Below are positions 44,700 to 52,579 of a DNA stretch of 64,000 bases, in pieces (the first letter of the stretch is position 1; each line of letters starts with the position of its first letter). The notes beneath the pieces were generated by a model. The model had not been told where the DNA came from, made no database searches, and was given only the letters and a program-made list of their open reading frames with translations. Position numbers and translations under genes: made by a program. The stretch covers positions 4,712,001-4,776,000 of the forward strand of contig CBDFGN010000006.1 in assembly GCA_965247065.1 (NCBI GenBank), in the 5' to 3' direction. Origin of the DNA: CBDFGN01 sp965247065 (GTDB lineage Bacteria; Bacteroidota; Bacteroidia; Cytophagales; Cyclobacteriaceae).

Positions 44700-45560
44700 A
44701 TGTTAGACAACACAATCAAGGTCACCATCTCCGAGGATTTTGAGCAGTTCATCATCCCGCTGAGCCGCCAGGAGTTCGAGCAGCTGGAAGCCAACATCAT
44801 CGAGGAAGGATGCCGCGATCCGTTGGTGGCGTGGGATCAGAAGGGCGAGCACATCCTTATGGACGGCCACAACCGGCTAAAGATCTGCGAGAAGCACGGC
44901 ATGCATTATCAGGTAAGCGTCAAGAAGTTCGAAGGCTTCGAAGAGGCTAAGGTGTGGATGTTGAACAATCAGCTGGGGCGTAGAAACCTGACCGCCGACC
45001 AGATGAGCTACTACCGGGGGATGAAGTACGAGGGTCTCAAAAGGAACAGGGGAGGATACGCAAATGTCGCCTCCAAGGGTCAAAAAGACCTTTCGACTGC
45101 CGAGCGGCTAAGCCAGGAATTCCACGTTAGCGAGAAGACCATCAAGCGGGACGCCAAATTCGCTCAGGGCCTCGAGCTTATCGCCCGCAGCAACCCGCAG
45201 CTGAAGATGAGGATCCTCTCCGGGGATGCTAACGTCAAGAAGTCCGACGTGCAGGTGCTTACCGACTGGGAGGACCCGCAAAAGCTTACTATCAGGAATG
45301 AGGCTGATCTGTATAACAAGGCCAAGGTCATAAAGGACCGGGTTCTGGAGGAGATGGAGGACAGGGTGAAAGAGATTGAGCTGACGCGTGTGGAGCTCGC
45401 TCATGAGAGCTGTAGCCTGCCTGCCAGGGCAGGTAAGAATCGCATTTCAGAAGCACGGCAATTCCTCGTGCCGGTGTGGGTTGGGATTCGGCGCTGCTGG
45501 TGGACATCCATCGCACAGTCATGTGGCGTCGGGTGCTATGGACCGTGCCGTGGAGGGTGA
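44700..45560 (+). CDS. ParB/Srx-like DNA-binding protein
   Basis: 286 aa as open. The N-terminal ParB-like domain has EQLEANIIEEGCRDPLVAWD, HILMDGHNRLKICEKHG (the GHNR box) and AKVWMLNNQLGRRNLTADQM, then the HTH SQEFHVSEKTIKRDAKFAQG and a coiled-coil end RVLEEMEDRVKEIELTRVEL. Residues after about 235 are Cys/Trp-rich and unlike a protein; they are antisense to the next gene, so the natural end was probably near 45400. No ParA gene is seen. Likely role: partition or regulation of the replicon. Confidence 0.8.
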   Translation: MLDNTIKVTISEDFEQFIIPLSRQEFEQLEANIIEEGCRDPLVAWDQKGEHILMDGHNRLKICEKHGMHYQVSVKKFEGFEEAKVWMLNNQLGRRNLTADQMSYYRGMKYEGLKRNRGGYANVASKGQKDLSTAERLSQEFHVSEKTIKRDAKFAQGLELIARSNPQLKMRILSGDANVKKSDVQVLTDWEDPQKLTIRNEADLYNKAKVIKDRVLEEMEDRVKEIELTRVELAHESCSLPARAGKNRISEARQFLVPVWVGIRRCWWTSIAQSCGVGCYGPCRGG

Positions 45561-45786
45561 TCTCGCCGGCCCAGCCCAGGAGCTGGCAGGGGCGGAATTC
45601 CACCACCGAGGCGAACGTTGTGTGGCAGCCCATGTGGTGGCTTATTCCGTGAAAGGCAAGGTTTATATGGCTTCCCAGCAGCGAGGTGCGGTAAGAGCCG
45701 TCGATCCTTCCGCTGGGGTGGCAGAGTAGGTTCAGGCCGAAGCCATCACCCGAGATCCAGTTGCCGGACAGAGTATCCATGGGCAT
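45328..45786 (-). CDS. Unknown protein with an avidin-like pattern
   Basis: 152 aa as open. Residues 1-110 look like a beta barrel: TLSGNWISGDGFGLNLLCHP then SGRIDGSYRTSL, TFASVVEFRPCQLLGWAGEI and HMTVRWMSTSSAES. LSGNW, GRIDGSY, FxSVVEF and GWAGEI fall in the order of avidin-family strands (LTGxW, GxxxGxY, xxVxW, xWxGQ). This is weak, by eye. The last 40 residues are antisense to the ParB-like gene and probably not natural. GGAG lies 5 nt before the ATG. Confidence 0.45.
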   Translation of the reverse strand: MPMDTLSGNWISGDGFGLNLLCHPSGRIDGSYRTSLLGSHINLAFHGISHHMGCHTTFASVVEFRPCQLLGWAGEITLHGTVHSTRRHMTVRWMSTSSAESQPTPARGIAVLLKCDSYLPWQAGYSSHERAPHASAQSLSPCPPSPPEPGPL

Positions 45787-46089
45787 GAGCTCCCAGTATC
45801 CGGCTTTTTATTGTGAAATGAAACCATGTCACCCGGCTGGCGGGAGATGCTGTGTAAGTTCTTGGTAGGATTTACTGATATCTGCCATTGAGAGCGTCAC
45901 ATCAGCGTTTTACTAAGGCTTTGCGAGATTATCACCCATGTAAGTTTGCGCAGTGTTATTTGCGGGTTTAGAAAAGGAGCGCCTTTACTGCTATCCGGAA
46001 CCAATGCACCTGATACAATACCAATGTAAGTTTTAGTAAAAGTTTGACCGTGGTTTGCGACGGAGGCGCCTTTTGGGGAAGGTAATCTG
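45787..46089. other. Intergenic stretch after the Rep gene
   Basis: About 300 bp with no supported gene. GGAGCGCCTTTA (45977) and GGAGGCGCCTTTT (46061) are partial repeats of each other; GGCGCC in the second could form part of a terminator for rep, but the stem is short. Confidence 0.35.
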
Positions 46090-47343
46090 CTAGTCGTCTT
46101 TCACAGCAAACTTCCCGTCTTCGGTTTCCACTATCTGGTAGCGGGCTCTCTTGCACAGCTCTTCCACCGACAGGCCCATCTCACGGGCATCGCCTTCGAA
46201 CTGGTCGAAGGTATACCCCTTGACCTTATTACCTTCGTCGATCTTTTCCCCGAAGATGTTCACCTGCTTGCCGGGGTTGAAGAATTCGCGACGCTTCTCG
46301 ACTTCGTTGAGGAAGATGCCCTCAGTGAGCGATTTGTAGAGGTAGTCGGGGAGCTTCTTGATGTTCTTTTTGGAGCGGACGATGTCTACGGTCTGCTCTA
46401 CGTAGAAGTAGTCCCACCTTTCAGGGCGGTCTGCGAGGATAGGTTCTTCGTCGTAGATCTTGCCGCGGATCTCATGGATTGTATGCACAGGGATCATGCA
46501 TTCGTAGAGCATAACCTCATAGTTAAACCGCAGGTCTTTCTCCTGGCGCAGGTGCTGCTTGAGGTCGTCGCGGAACATAAACCGTATTTTGATAACCTCC
46601 TTGCCGGCGCGTCCCCCCCGGGATTCCTTGAACTCAAATTCCGCCCAGGTGTTCTTCAGCTCCTTTTGGGCTGGAAGCAGCACTTTAGCTTTGAAGTTGT
46701 TGTAACGGCCCTTGTACTTGTTGGATACTCCAAACTTTCTTTTCAGCTCCGGCAGTCCGATCTCCAGGACGCCCTTCCAGGGCTGCTTCTCGCGAATCAG
46801 CCAGTAGATCTTGTGGGACCAGTCGTTTTTGAGGGTGCGTAGTAGCTTGAGCTCCCCCCGGGTGAAGTGATCCTTAGTGATGACCAGGATCCTCTTGAAG
46901 TCCTCATCCAGGCGCACGGTGAACCGGCCGTTCTCGTAGATAACCTTGTTGAAGGGGTTGAACGTTACCCGCTTGACTTTCTTGCCATAAACTTTTTCCA
47001 CGTATTCTTTTGGCAGGCGCAGCACCCGGCTTTGGAGGCTGTTAATAATGGGCTCCGAATCACGCCAGGCGTTGGAAGTAGCATATTTTGAGTTGGGCCT
47101 AACCACGGTATAAGGGAAGGAGTAGAGCAGCTGCTCCGGCTCCTCTTTGTGGTTGTGGGCCAGGATCTCCGTGCAGAGGCGGTGTTCGGCAATTTTGAAG
47201 ACCATGTTGCTGGCCTCGATGAGAACGTTGGGATGGATGACCTTGTACAGGTCCGGAGACACCTTCTTTACGGCGTACTCTATGGGCAGCTCCAGCTGGG
47301 CTATTTTGTTAGATTGGGTTGCTTCTGCCGTGGTGGTGTCCAT
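46090..47343 (-). CDS. Plasmid replication initiator (Rep_3/RepB type)
   Basis: 417 aa. Two winged-helix-like domains: YKVIHPNVLIEASNMVFKIA, then TRGELKLLRTLKNDWSHKIY, EIGLPELKRKFGVSNKYKGR (recognition helix) and YNNFKAKVLLPAQKELKNTW, the hallmark of Rep_3 initiators. The C-terminal part (NPGKQVNIFGEKIDEGNKVK onwards) is charged and helical. It binds the iterons directly upstream (47388-48361). The region before the ATG has an inverted partial iteron (47388), fitting autorepression. A long gene for the family (many are 250-350 aa). Confidence 0.88.
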   Translation of the reverse strand: MDTTTAEATQSNKIAQLELPIEYAVKKVSPDLYKVIHPNVLIEASNMVFKIAEHRLCTEILAHNHKEEPEQLLYSFPYTVVRPNSKYATSNAWRDSEPIINSLQSRVLRLPKEYVEKVYGKKVKRVTFNPFNKVIYENGRFTVRLDEDFKRILVITKDHFTRGELKLLRTLKNDWSHKIYWLIREKQPWKGVLEIGLPELKRKFGVSNKYKGRYNNFKAKVLLPAQKELKNTWAEFEFKESRGGRAGKEVIKIRFMFRDDLKQHLRQEKDLRFNYEVMLYECMIPVHTIHEIRGKIYDEEPILADRPERWDYFYVEQTVDIVRSKKNIKKLPDYLYKSLTEGIFLNEVEKRREFFNPGKQVNIFGEKIDEGNKVKGYTFDQFEGDAREMGLSVEELCKRARYQIVETEDGKFAVKDD

Positions 47344-47387
47344 ATATATCGTTTGTTGAGACCCAAGATAGGCATAGAAATAGTTAA

Positions 47388-48361
47388 GTGCTACCCATTA
47401 CACAAACAGGTAGCAGGTGAGAAACGGGTTCAACGTCATTTGGTAGTCATAAACCTTGAAGGCGGACCCAGGGAAGGCTCTTATTGGCAAAAGATCTTTT
47501 TTCAAATTCCACCATTTGGTAGCTACCGGGCATCGCCCCCGGTCACGGACCGGTTTCATAATGGGGTGGATACTGCCTCTGGGTACGTACCTGCTTCTCG
47601 TTGTCACGGACCGGTTATATAATTGGCTGGATACTGCCCGTGGGTATATACCTTTCACGTCAACTTCCTCCATTCTTTCGGCTTTAGTCAGGTCGAATAC
47701 TCCTAAACGTCACTTGGTAGCGCATAGGGCATTGTGATCTTGCCTAACCCACTAATAATCAACCTTATGGCAGGGCACCTCAAATCGGCATAGTCGGCGC
47801 ATACCCGCTCCGGGCCATGATTCACCAGGACCTTGGCCGGCTACCGATTCGGAAAGCTCTGCCATCAACGTCACTTGGTAGCAGAATATGAGCCAAGGAC
47901 GTCATTGGGTATCATTTCGCGGGTCTCAGACCGCCTTGTTAAGGCTGTCAGGGCGGCCCATGGGACCATACATTCCAGCTCAACCGACGTCAAATGGTAG
48001 CAAAAATCTCCTGAATCACGTCAAATGGTAGCAGTAGAAGGTCCCTGGAACCTACCTAATAGCCATAAAGGTCCATTCATCTCGCTTTAGTTCCTTCTTT
48101 GGTTTGACGTCATCTGGTAGCAGCAAGGTGCGGCGGATCTATCCGGATTTCGCGTCATTGGGTAGTCAATAACGGACTTTAAAAGGGTAGGGGAGGGCGG
48201 TGTTAACGGTCTGGACGGCGGACGGTAGAAGGCAGACGGTTTAGGCCTCATCAAAGCGCAGCGATCAAACAGTGTGGATTCCGTCATTCCAAAGCGGTCA
48301 AAACAAGGCCCCTACGTCATTTAGTAGCAGAAACGAGCATCCCCTACGTCATTGGGTAGTA
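47388..48361 (+). repeat. Iteron array / putative origin of replication
   Basis: Consensus ACGTCAnnTGGTAGCA. Plus-strand copies start at 47433, 47707, 47868, 47899, 47987, 48018, 48107, 48152 (GCGTCATTGGGTAGTC), 48314 and 48346. A weaker one is at 47509 (CACCATTTGGTAGC) and an inverted one at 47388-47402 near the rep start. Pairs 47868/47899, 47987/48018 and 48314/48346 are 31-32 bp apart, about three helical turns. No gene is supported in this interval. Two boxes of the dispersed repeat (47677, 48081) lie within it. Confidence 0.85.
47539..47655 (+). repeat. 63-bp imperfect tandem duplication with hairpin in the origin
   Basis: CGGTCACGGACCGGTTTCAT (47540) and TTGTCACGGACCGGTTATAT (47600) each start a unit that continues through GGATACTGCC and GGGTAnnTACC. 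The first carries the perfect hairpin CCGGTCACGGACCGG (47539-47553). Confidence 0.6.
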
Positions 48362-48418
48362 GAAAGCCGGTCTAATTAGTTGATACTCAACAGATTTAGC
48401 GGCCATAATAAGTATTTA

Positions 48419-49449
48419 ACGTGAGTTCGATATAAAATAGAGTAGTTTATTGATAGAAAAAAGGCAGAAAATTAGTATATTAAGTCATTGACAATCAACA
48501 AAATAACTAATATTTCTACCTATGTTAACTGCTACTAAAATTACTGAAATTTTTTGTTCCATTGACGATTTTTGTCTGGATTTTGTCCCAAAATTGGAAA
48601 AAAGATTGCTGGGAAGTAAAAAGCGCAACAAACCTGGTAAGCTTTCTTTATCCGAAGTAATGACTATACAGGTCTTGTTCCAGATCTCAGGATATCGAAA
48701 TTTCAAGACCTTTTACAACACATACGTTTGTGGCCACTTGCGCTCCTTCTTTCCTGATGTGGTAAGCTATAACCGAATGGTAGAACTTTGTAGTGGAAGT
48801 CTTCTGCCAATGGCTATTTATCTGAAAACACAAGGGACTGGACAGTGTACAGGTATAAGTTTTATAGACAGCACTCCGTTAAGGGTCTGTCATAACAGAC
48901 GGATCCATAACCATAAAGTATTTGAAGGGTTAGCTAAAAGAGGCCATTGTTCCATCGGATGGTTCTACGGGTTTAAGCTCCATCTTATCACTGCTGATAC
49001 GGGTGAAATCATCGATTTTATGCTCACACCGGGCAATGTGGATGACAGAAAGCCTCTTAAAATTGAACGGTTTATTAAGAAATTATTCGGAAAGCTCTTT
49101 GGTGATAAAGGCTACATCAGTAAGGAACTTTTTAAAAATCTGTTCTTCCGCGGAGTCCATCTGATAACCAAACTCAAACGCAATATGAAGTCCTCATCCT
49201 TAACCCCCATCATGGATGCTATAATGCTCCGTAAAAGGGCTATTTGTGAGACTATCATTGATCAACTTAAAAACATCTTCCAGATTGAACACTCCAGGCA
49301 CAGGAGCCCAACTAATTTCCTTACCAACCTTTTCTCGGCTTTAATCGCTTACAACTTTTGCGAAAAAAAGCCCTCAATCAAATTGAACTACCAGGACACC
49401 GGTCAACTCTTTCTCGCTCTTTAATCATTCCTTATTGTCGAACTCACGT
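48419..49449 (+). mobile_element. IS982-family insertion sequence, copy 2
   Basis: 1031 bp, same ends as copies 1 and 3. Direct flanks TATTTA (48413-48418) and TATTTA (49450-49455) give a 6-bp target duplication. It lies between the iterons and the Fic gene. Confidence 0.9.
48522..49424 (+). CDS. IS982-family DDE transposase, copy 2
   Basis: 300 aa, apparently identical to copy 3 and one residue from copy 1 (AKRGHCS instead of AKRGYCS). All DDE motifs are present. Confidence 0.92.
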   Translation: MLTATKITEIFCSIDDFCLDFVPKLEKRLLGSKKRNKPGKLSLSEVMTIQVLFQISGYRNFKTFYNTYVCGHLRSFFPDVVSYNRMVELCSGSLLPMAIYLKTQGTGQCTGISFIDSTPLRVCHNRRIHNHKVFEGLAKRGHCSIGWFYGFKLHLITADTGEIIDFMLTPGNVDDRKPLKIERFIKKLFGKLFGDKGYISKELFKNLFFRGVHLITKLKRNMKSSSLTPIMDAIMLRKRAICETIIDQLKNIFQIEHSRHRSPTNFLTNLFSALIAYNFCEKKPSIKLNYQDTGQLFLAL

Positions 49450-49512
49450 TATTTAAATAAGTACTTAAAAAAGCTTTGTACTAACCACATATAAGAATAA
49501 CTAAAGCAAAAG

Positions 49513-49621
49513 AACCGTGGGCTAAGGGGCTAAGAATCTGCGCCAAATTGGCAGGTTCAGCCCTGGAGTTACTAATCCCATTAGCAGGATGGTTTTCAAG
49601 AAATTTGGCGGCGCCACGGTT
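49513..49621. repeat. Large imperfect inverted repeat
   Basis: AACCGTGG (49513-49520) faces CCACGGTT (49614-49621); CGCCAAATT (49541-49549) faces AATTTGGCG (49602-49610). Two stacked stems with unequal internal bulges (20 and 3 nt) and a 52-nt loop give an attC- or RNA-like fold. No gene overlaps. Confidence 0.5.
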
Positions 49622-49725
49622 TCAGCGAAAAGGCAAGTTACTTACGGCTCAAAAGTAACGGGACTAGTCGGCCTTTTTCAGCAGGCAGTACGGTAAAGTC
49701 TTCCTGCCGCGCGGTTCACCTACGT

Positions 49726-49751
49726 ACTTCCCGCTTTAGTAATTCTAGCCA
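49726..49751 (+). repeat. Box of the dispersed repeat
   Basis: TACTTCCCGCTTTAGTAATT; the following TTCTAGCC also follows the box at 33462 (CCTTCTAGCC). It overlaps the 3' end of the small gene at 49745. Confidence 0.5.
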
Positions 49752-50026
49752 CCCCGCTGTCTGCTTTTTCGTTTTTGACTTCGCGGCCTGAGCCGGTAGA
49801 GCGACCCGAGGTCCGACTTTAAAGGGCGGATCCGAAAGAATTCTATGAGGTGCTCAAATTGCTTATCCTTAAGGAACATATCACGGAAAAATCCGGAGCC
49901 ATCCTTTTTCCATCCGAAACCATCATTCTCCAGGCTGGACTGGAGGTTGAAGACCATGTTCTCCAATTCCGGGTCTACCGACCTCTTTTGGGAAGGCTTG
50001 GTGGTGGGCTTTTTGGCTCGTGCCAA
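49745..50026 (-). CDS. Small basic hypothetical protein
   Basis: 93 aa: basic start ARAKKPTTKPSQKRS, a middle MVFNLQSSLENDGFGWKKDG and a basic tail RLRPRSQKRKSRQRGG. Looks like a DNA-associated plasmid protein, but no family is recognised. Divergent from the Fic gene. Confidence 0.4.
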   Translation of the reverse strand: MARAKKPTTKPSQKRSVDPELENMVFNLQSSLENDGFGWKKDGSGFFRDMFLKDKQFEHLIEFFRIRPLKSDLGSLYRLRPRSQKRKSRQRGG

Positions 50027-50128
50027 GGTAGGGGAGGGTGGTGTACTCTCAAAATTATGAAATGTTTGGTTGCAAATTAACTCCGCCGCCTAGCCTGCGC
50101 ATGCGTACGGAGATTAACCCCTTAAACT

Positions 50129-50196
50129 CCGTAATATTTACGGCGAATAATTGCAAGTGTGGAGAATAGCTCCTATATTTACCGCATAATATGCGG
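50129..50196 (+). promoter_or_regulatory. Two palindromes upstream of the Fic gene, probable operator
   Basis: CCGTAATATTTACGG (50129-50143) and CCGCATAATATGCGG (50182-50196) share the CCGnnnAATATnnnCGG-like layout. The second overlaps GGAG, the likely Shine-Dalgarno, 6 nt before the ATG. A repressor bound here would block both transcription and ribosome access. Confidence 0.6.
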
Positions 50197-50201
50197 AGAA
50201 T

Positions 50202-51305
50202 ATGAGGTACATTCATCAGCTAAAAGACTGGCCAACCTTCGATTGGGACATCCAGATGATTGCCGATCTGCTGGCCCAGGTACGGCACAAACAAGGGAGA
50301 TTGGTAGGACGACTGGAGGGACTGGGATTTGCCCTGCAGGCTGAGGCCACTCTGCAGACCATCACCTTGGACGTTGTAAAATCCAGTGAAATTGAAGGGG
50401 AGATCCTCAATCCTGATCAGGTACGCTCATCGGTGGCACGACGGCTAGGCCTTGACGTCGCCGGTCTGGTTCAGGCCGACCGCCATGTTGAGGGGGTCGT
50501 GGAGATGATGATGGACGCCACTCAGCATTATTCAAAAGTACTGGATCCGGAGCGCCTTTTTGGTTGGCAGGGCGCTCTGTTTCCCACCGGCCGAAGTGGT
50601 ATGCGCAAGATTACGGTGGGTGGCTGGCGCGAGAATACTCCGGATGATCCCATGCAGGTGGTTTCGGGACCCATGGGTCGGGAGCGGGTACATTTCCAGG
50701 CTCCGGACTCCGATAAGGTATCCGCCGAGATGTCTGCATTTCTGGGATGGCTTAATGGGGCTGAGCCCCTGGATCCGGTCCTTAAGGCGGCCCTTGCCCA
50801 CTTGTGGTTTATCACTATCCATCCCTTTGATGACGGCAATGGGCGCATTGCCCGTGCGATCACCGACCTGCAGCTGGCCCGTGCGGATGGCACCCCTCAG
50901 CGGTTCTACAGCATGTCGGCCCAGATCGGGCAGGAGAAGAAGCTCTATTACGACATCCTGGAGAGCACCCAGAAGGGTACGCTGGACATCACCTCGTGGT
51001 TGGACTGGTTTTTGAGCTGCTTGGATCGAGCGTTTGATAACACCGAAGAAATTCTGGCCGACGTGTTCCGAAAGAGCCGGTTCTGGGAGAAGTATGCCGC
51101 GACTGGACTTAATAGCCGGGAAAAACTCATGTTGAATAAGCTGCTTGAGGGATTTGTCGGCAAGCTGACCTCGTCAAAATGGGCCAAGATCGCTAAGTGC
51201 TCTCAGGACACCGCTGGTCGGGATATTAATGACCTGATCGCTCGGGGTATTTTAAGGAAAGCCCCGCCCGGGGGACGTAGCACCAGCTATATGCTGGTGG
51301 AGTGA
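50202..51305 (+). CDS. Fic-domain protein (DUF4172 + Fic)
   Basis: 367 aa. N-terminal DUF4172 helix region with the inhibitory motif SSEIEGE (61-67), then the Fic core with HPFDDGNGRIAR (catalytic His207) and, before it, GWRENTPDDPMQVVSGPMGR (flap). C-terminal wHTH-like domain (KLTSSKWAKIAKCSQDTAGR, DINDLIARGILRKAPPGGRS). Fic proteins transfer AMP or other groups to target proteins; the inhibitory Glu is built in (class II). The wHTH suggests it represses its own operator (50129-50196). No separate antitoxin gene is seen. Confidence 0.92.
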   Translation: MRYIHQLKDWPTFDWDIQMIADLLAQVRHKQGRLVGRLEGLGFALQAEATLQTITLDVVKSSEIEGEILNPDQVRSSVARRLGLDVAGLVQADRHVEGVVEMMMDATQHYSKVLDPERLFGWQGALFPTGRSGMRKITVGGWRENTPDDPMQVVSGPMGRERVHFQAPDSDKVSAEMSAFLGWLNGAEPLDPVLKAALAHLWFITIHPFDDGNGRIARAITDLQLARADGTPQRFYSMSAQIGQEKKLYYDILESTQKGTLDITSWLDWFLSCLDRAFDNTEEILADVFRKSRFWEKYAATGLNSREKLMLNKLLEGFVGKLTSSKWAKIAKCSQDTAGRDINDLIARGILRKAPPGGRSTSYMLVE

Positions 51306-51333
51306 TGATTTTTTGGACAGCAGGTTTGAATCA

Positions 51334-51413
51334 TCACCTCCTGCTTAAGTTCCGACCACCGGCCGCTACGCTGATGAAAGAAAAAGGGCCCTTTCAGTTT
51401 TAACTGAGAAGGC
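51334..51413. terminator. Dispersed-repeat box and convergent terminator
   Basis: CACCTCCTGCTTAAGTTCC (51335) is a box of the dispersed repeat, followed by CGACC-ACC-GGCCG. Then GCCCTTTCAGTT (51388-51399) / AACTGAGAAGGC (51402-51413) forms a 12-bp stem with two mismatches between the Fic gene and the opposite operon. Confidence 0.6.
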
Positions 51414-51447
51414 TCGTTGCGTTTTGTTGGGGCTGTTTGGGATTTTA

Positions 51448-52578
51448 CTAATATGACATCCAAATCCAAAATGATGGACTGGGATTAGGTATTAGCCCTT
51501 CAGGGAGTTTCGTCCCTTTGTGTTTCCAAGGCCTAGCACCTCGGTTCGGTACACCAAGCTCATACTCCAGTTTCCGGAGTGCGGAATCAAGCTTTCTAAA
51601 TCTATGTCTTGTGAGCTTCGGAACTTCATGAAGTCCAGATTTCTTCATAAGAATGCCTGGTTCTCCCGGACGCGGCCCTTTCTTCTCGTACCAGCGCTGT
51701 ACCTTGAGCATTTTTTCTAAGTAAAGGTCAAACAGCCGGTCGTATCTATCCCTTTTCTTCTGCAAACGAGTCTGACTCCGTATTCTGAGAGCAGGTGGTC
51801 GCCTCCTCTCATCTTTGGTTGGATCCAACCCAGACGGGCCGCTAGGAAGCAGACTCGGCTGCACAATCTCCTCTCGTGGCAAATCATAGTCGCCCGTGCC
51901 ACCCCACCCTTCTTCTTGGTCACCCGCCTCACTCAACTCAGGACCAACCTCACCTATGTCCGGTGGTTCTTCGCCCGAAAAATCCCACCCTTGTTCTTGG
52001 TTACCCGCCTCACTCAACTCAGGACCAACCTCACCTATGTCCGGTGGTTCTTCGCCCGAAAAATCCCACCCTTGTTCTTGGTTACCCGCCTCACCCCACT
52101 CAGGATCAACCTCCTCCATGTCCGATGATTCTTCACCCGAACCACCCCACCCTTCTTCAGAAGCGCCATCTGATTCTGATCCAGCATTATTCTTATTCAG
52201 TGGAGAAGTGTCAGACACTTTTCGGTCTTCAGATTCACGTTCTGGCGAGGCAACAGCTCCTTCTTCGTTTCCTTCTTGGGCCCTACTATCGGTGTTAGGT
52301 GATGATTTTTTGAACGATGTATCACCAGGCAGGGCCGTTTTGCCGGATGACGGATCCGATTCCAGGGAATGGTAATCCGGATCAAAGCTGGAAGGCCCCC
52401 ACTGATCGGACTCATTCACACCGGCAAACTCGGTTCCATCACCAGGATTTCCCCGAAACAACAAGTCTGTACTATTATCTTCGCCCTCCCGAGCTAACGG
52501 GATCAATTCGTTTTGGTTCGCAGTGACATTTGGATTGGCGGGCTCGCCACAGCAATGACCATTGATCACGGCGCCCAT
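51448..52578 (-). CDS. Acidic repeat protein at the end of the large operon
   Basis: 376 aa from the ATG at 52578, chosen because AGGAGG lies 8 nt upstream and the previous gene stops at 52580. Starts GAVINGHCCGEPANPNVTAN; the middle is acidic and disordered with three 27-residue repeats (GEVGPELSEAGNQEQGWDFS); the C-terminal 110 residues are basic and helical (KKRDRYDRLFDLYLEKMLKV, VPKLTRHRFRKLDSALRKLE). No family recognised. The disordered spacer between two ends suggests a linker or bait protein. Confidence 0.7.
   Translation of the reverse strand: MGAVINGHCCGEPANPNVTANQNELIPLAREGEDNSTDLLFRGNPGDGTEFAGVNESDQWGPSSFDPDYHSLESDPSSGKTALPGDTSFKKSSPNTDSRAQEGNEEGAVASPERESEDRKVSDTSPLNKNNAGSESDGASEEGWGGSGEESSDMEEVDPEWGEAGNQEQGWDFSGEEPPDIGEVGPELSEAGNQEQGWDFSGEEPPDIGEVGPELSEAGDQEEGWGGTGDYDLPREEIVQPSLLPSGPSGLDPTKDERRRPPALRIRSQTRLQKKRDRYDRLFDLYLEKMLKVQRWYEKKGPRPGEPGILMKKSGLHEVPKLTRHRFRKLDSALRKLEYELGVPNRGARPWKHKGTKLPEGLIPNPSPSFWIWMSY
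51923..52165 (-). repeat. Three tandem 81-bp units within the acidic repeat gene
   Basis: Units start near 51923, 52004 and 52085. The first two are almost identical at DNA level, the third is diverged, so the expansion is recent. Confidence 0.8.
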
Positions 52579-52579
52579 T

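Noticed and set aside
47388..48361. Regularly recurring short motif that could be taken for a CRISPR array
   Set aside because: Copies are short (16 bp), spacing varies from 31 to over 250 bp, no cas genes are near, and a Rep_3 initiator lies directly downstream; iterons explain it.
25485..51356. Box-plus-hairpin elements as ordinary Rho-independent terminators
   Set aside because: All but one share one orientation regardless of gene direction, and a conserved upstream box is not a terminator feature; some tails lack a proper T run.
51923..52165. 81-bp direct repeats as a CRISPR or attachment array
   Set aside because: They are within one coding frame, in multiples of 27 codons, without spacers.
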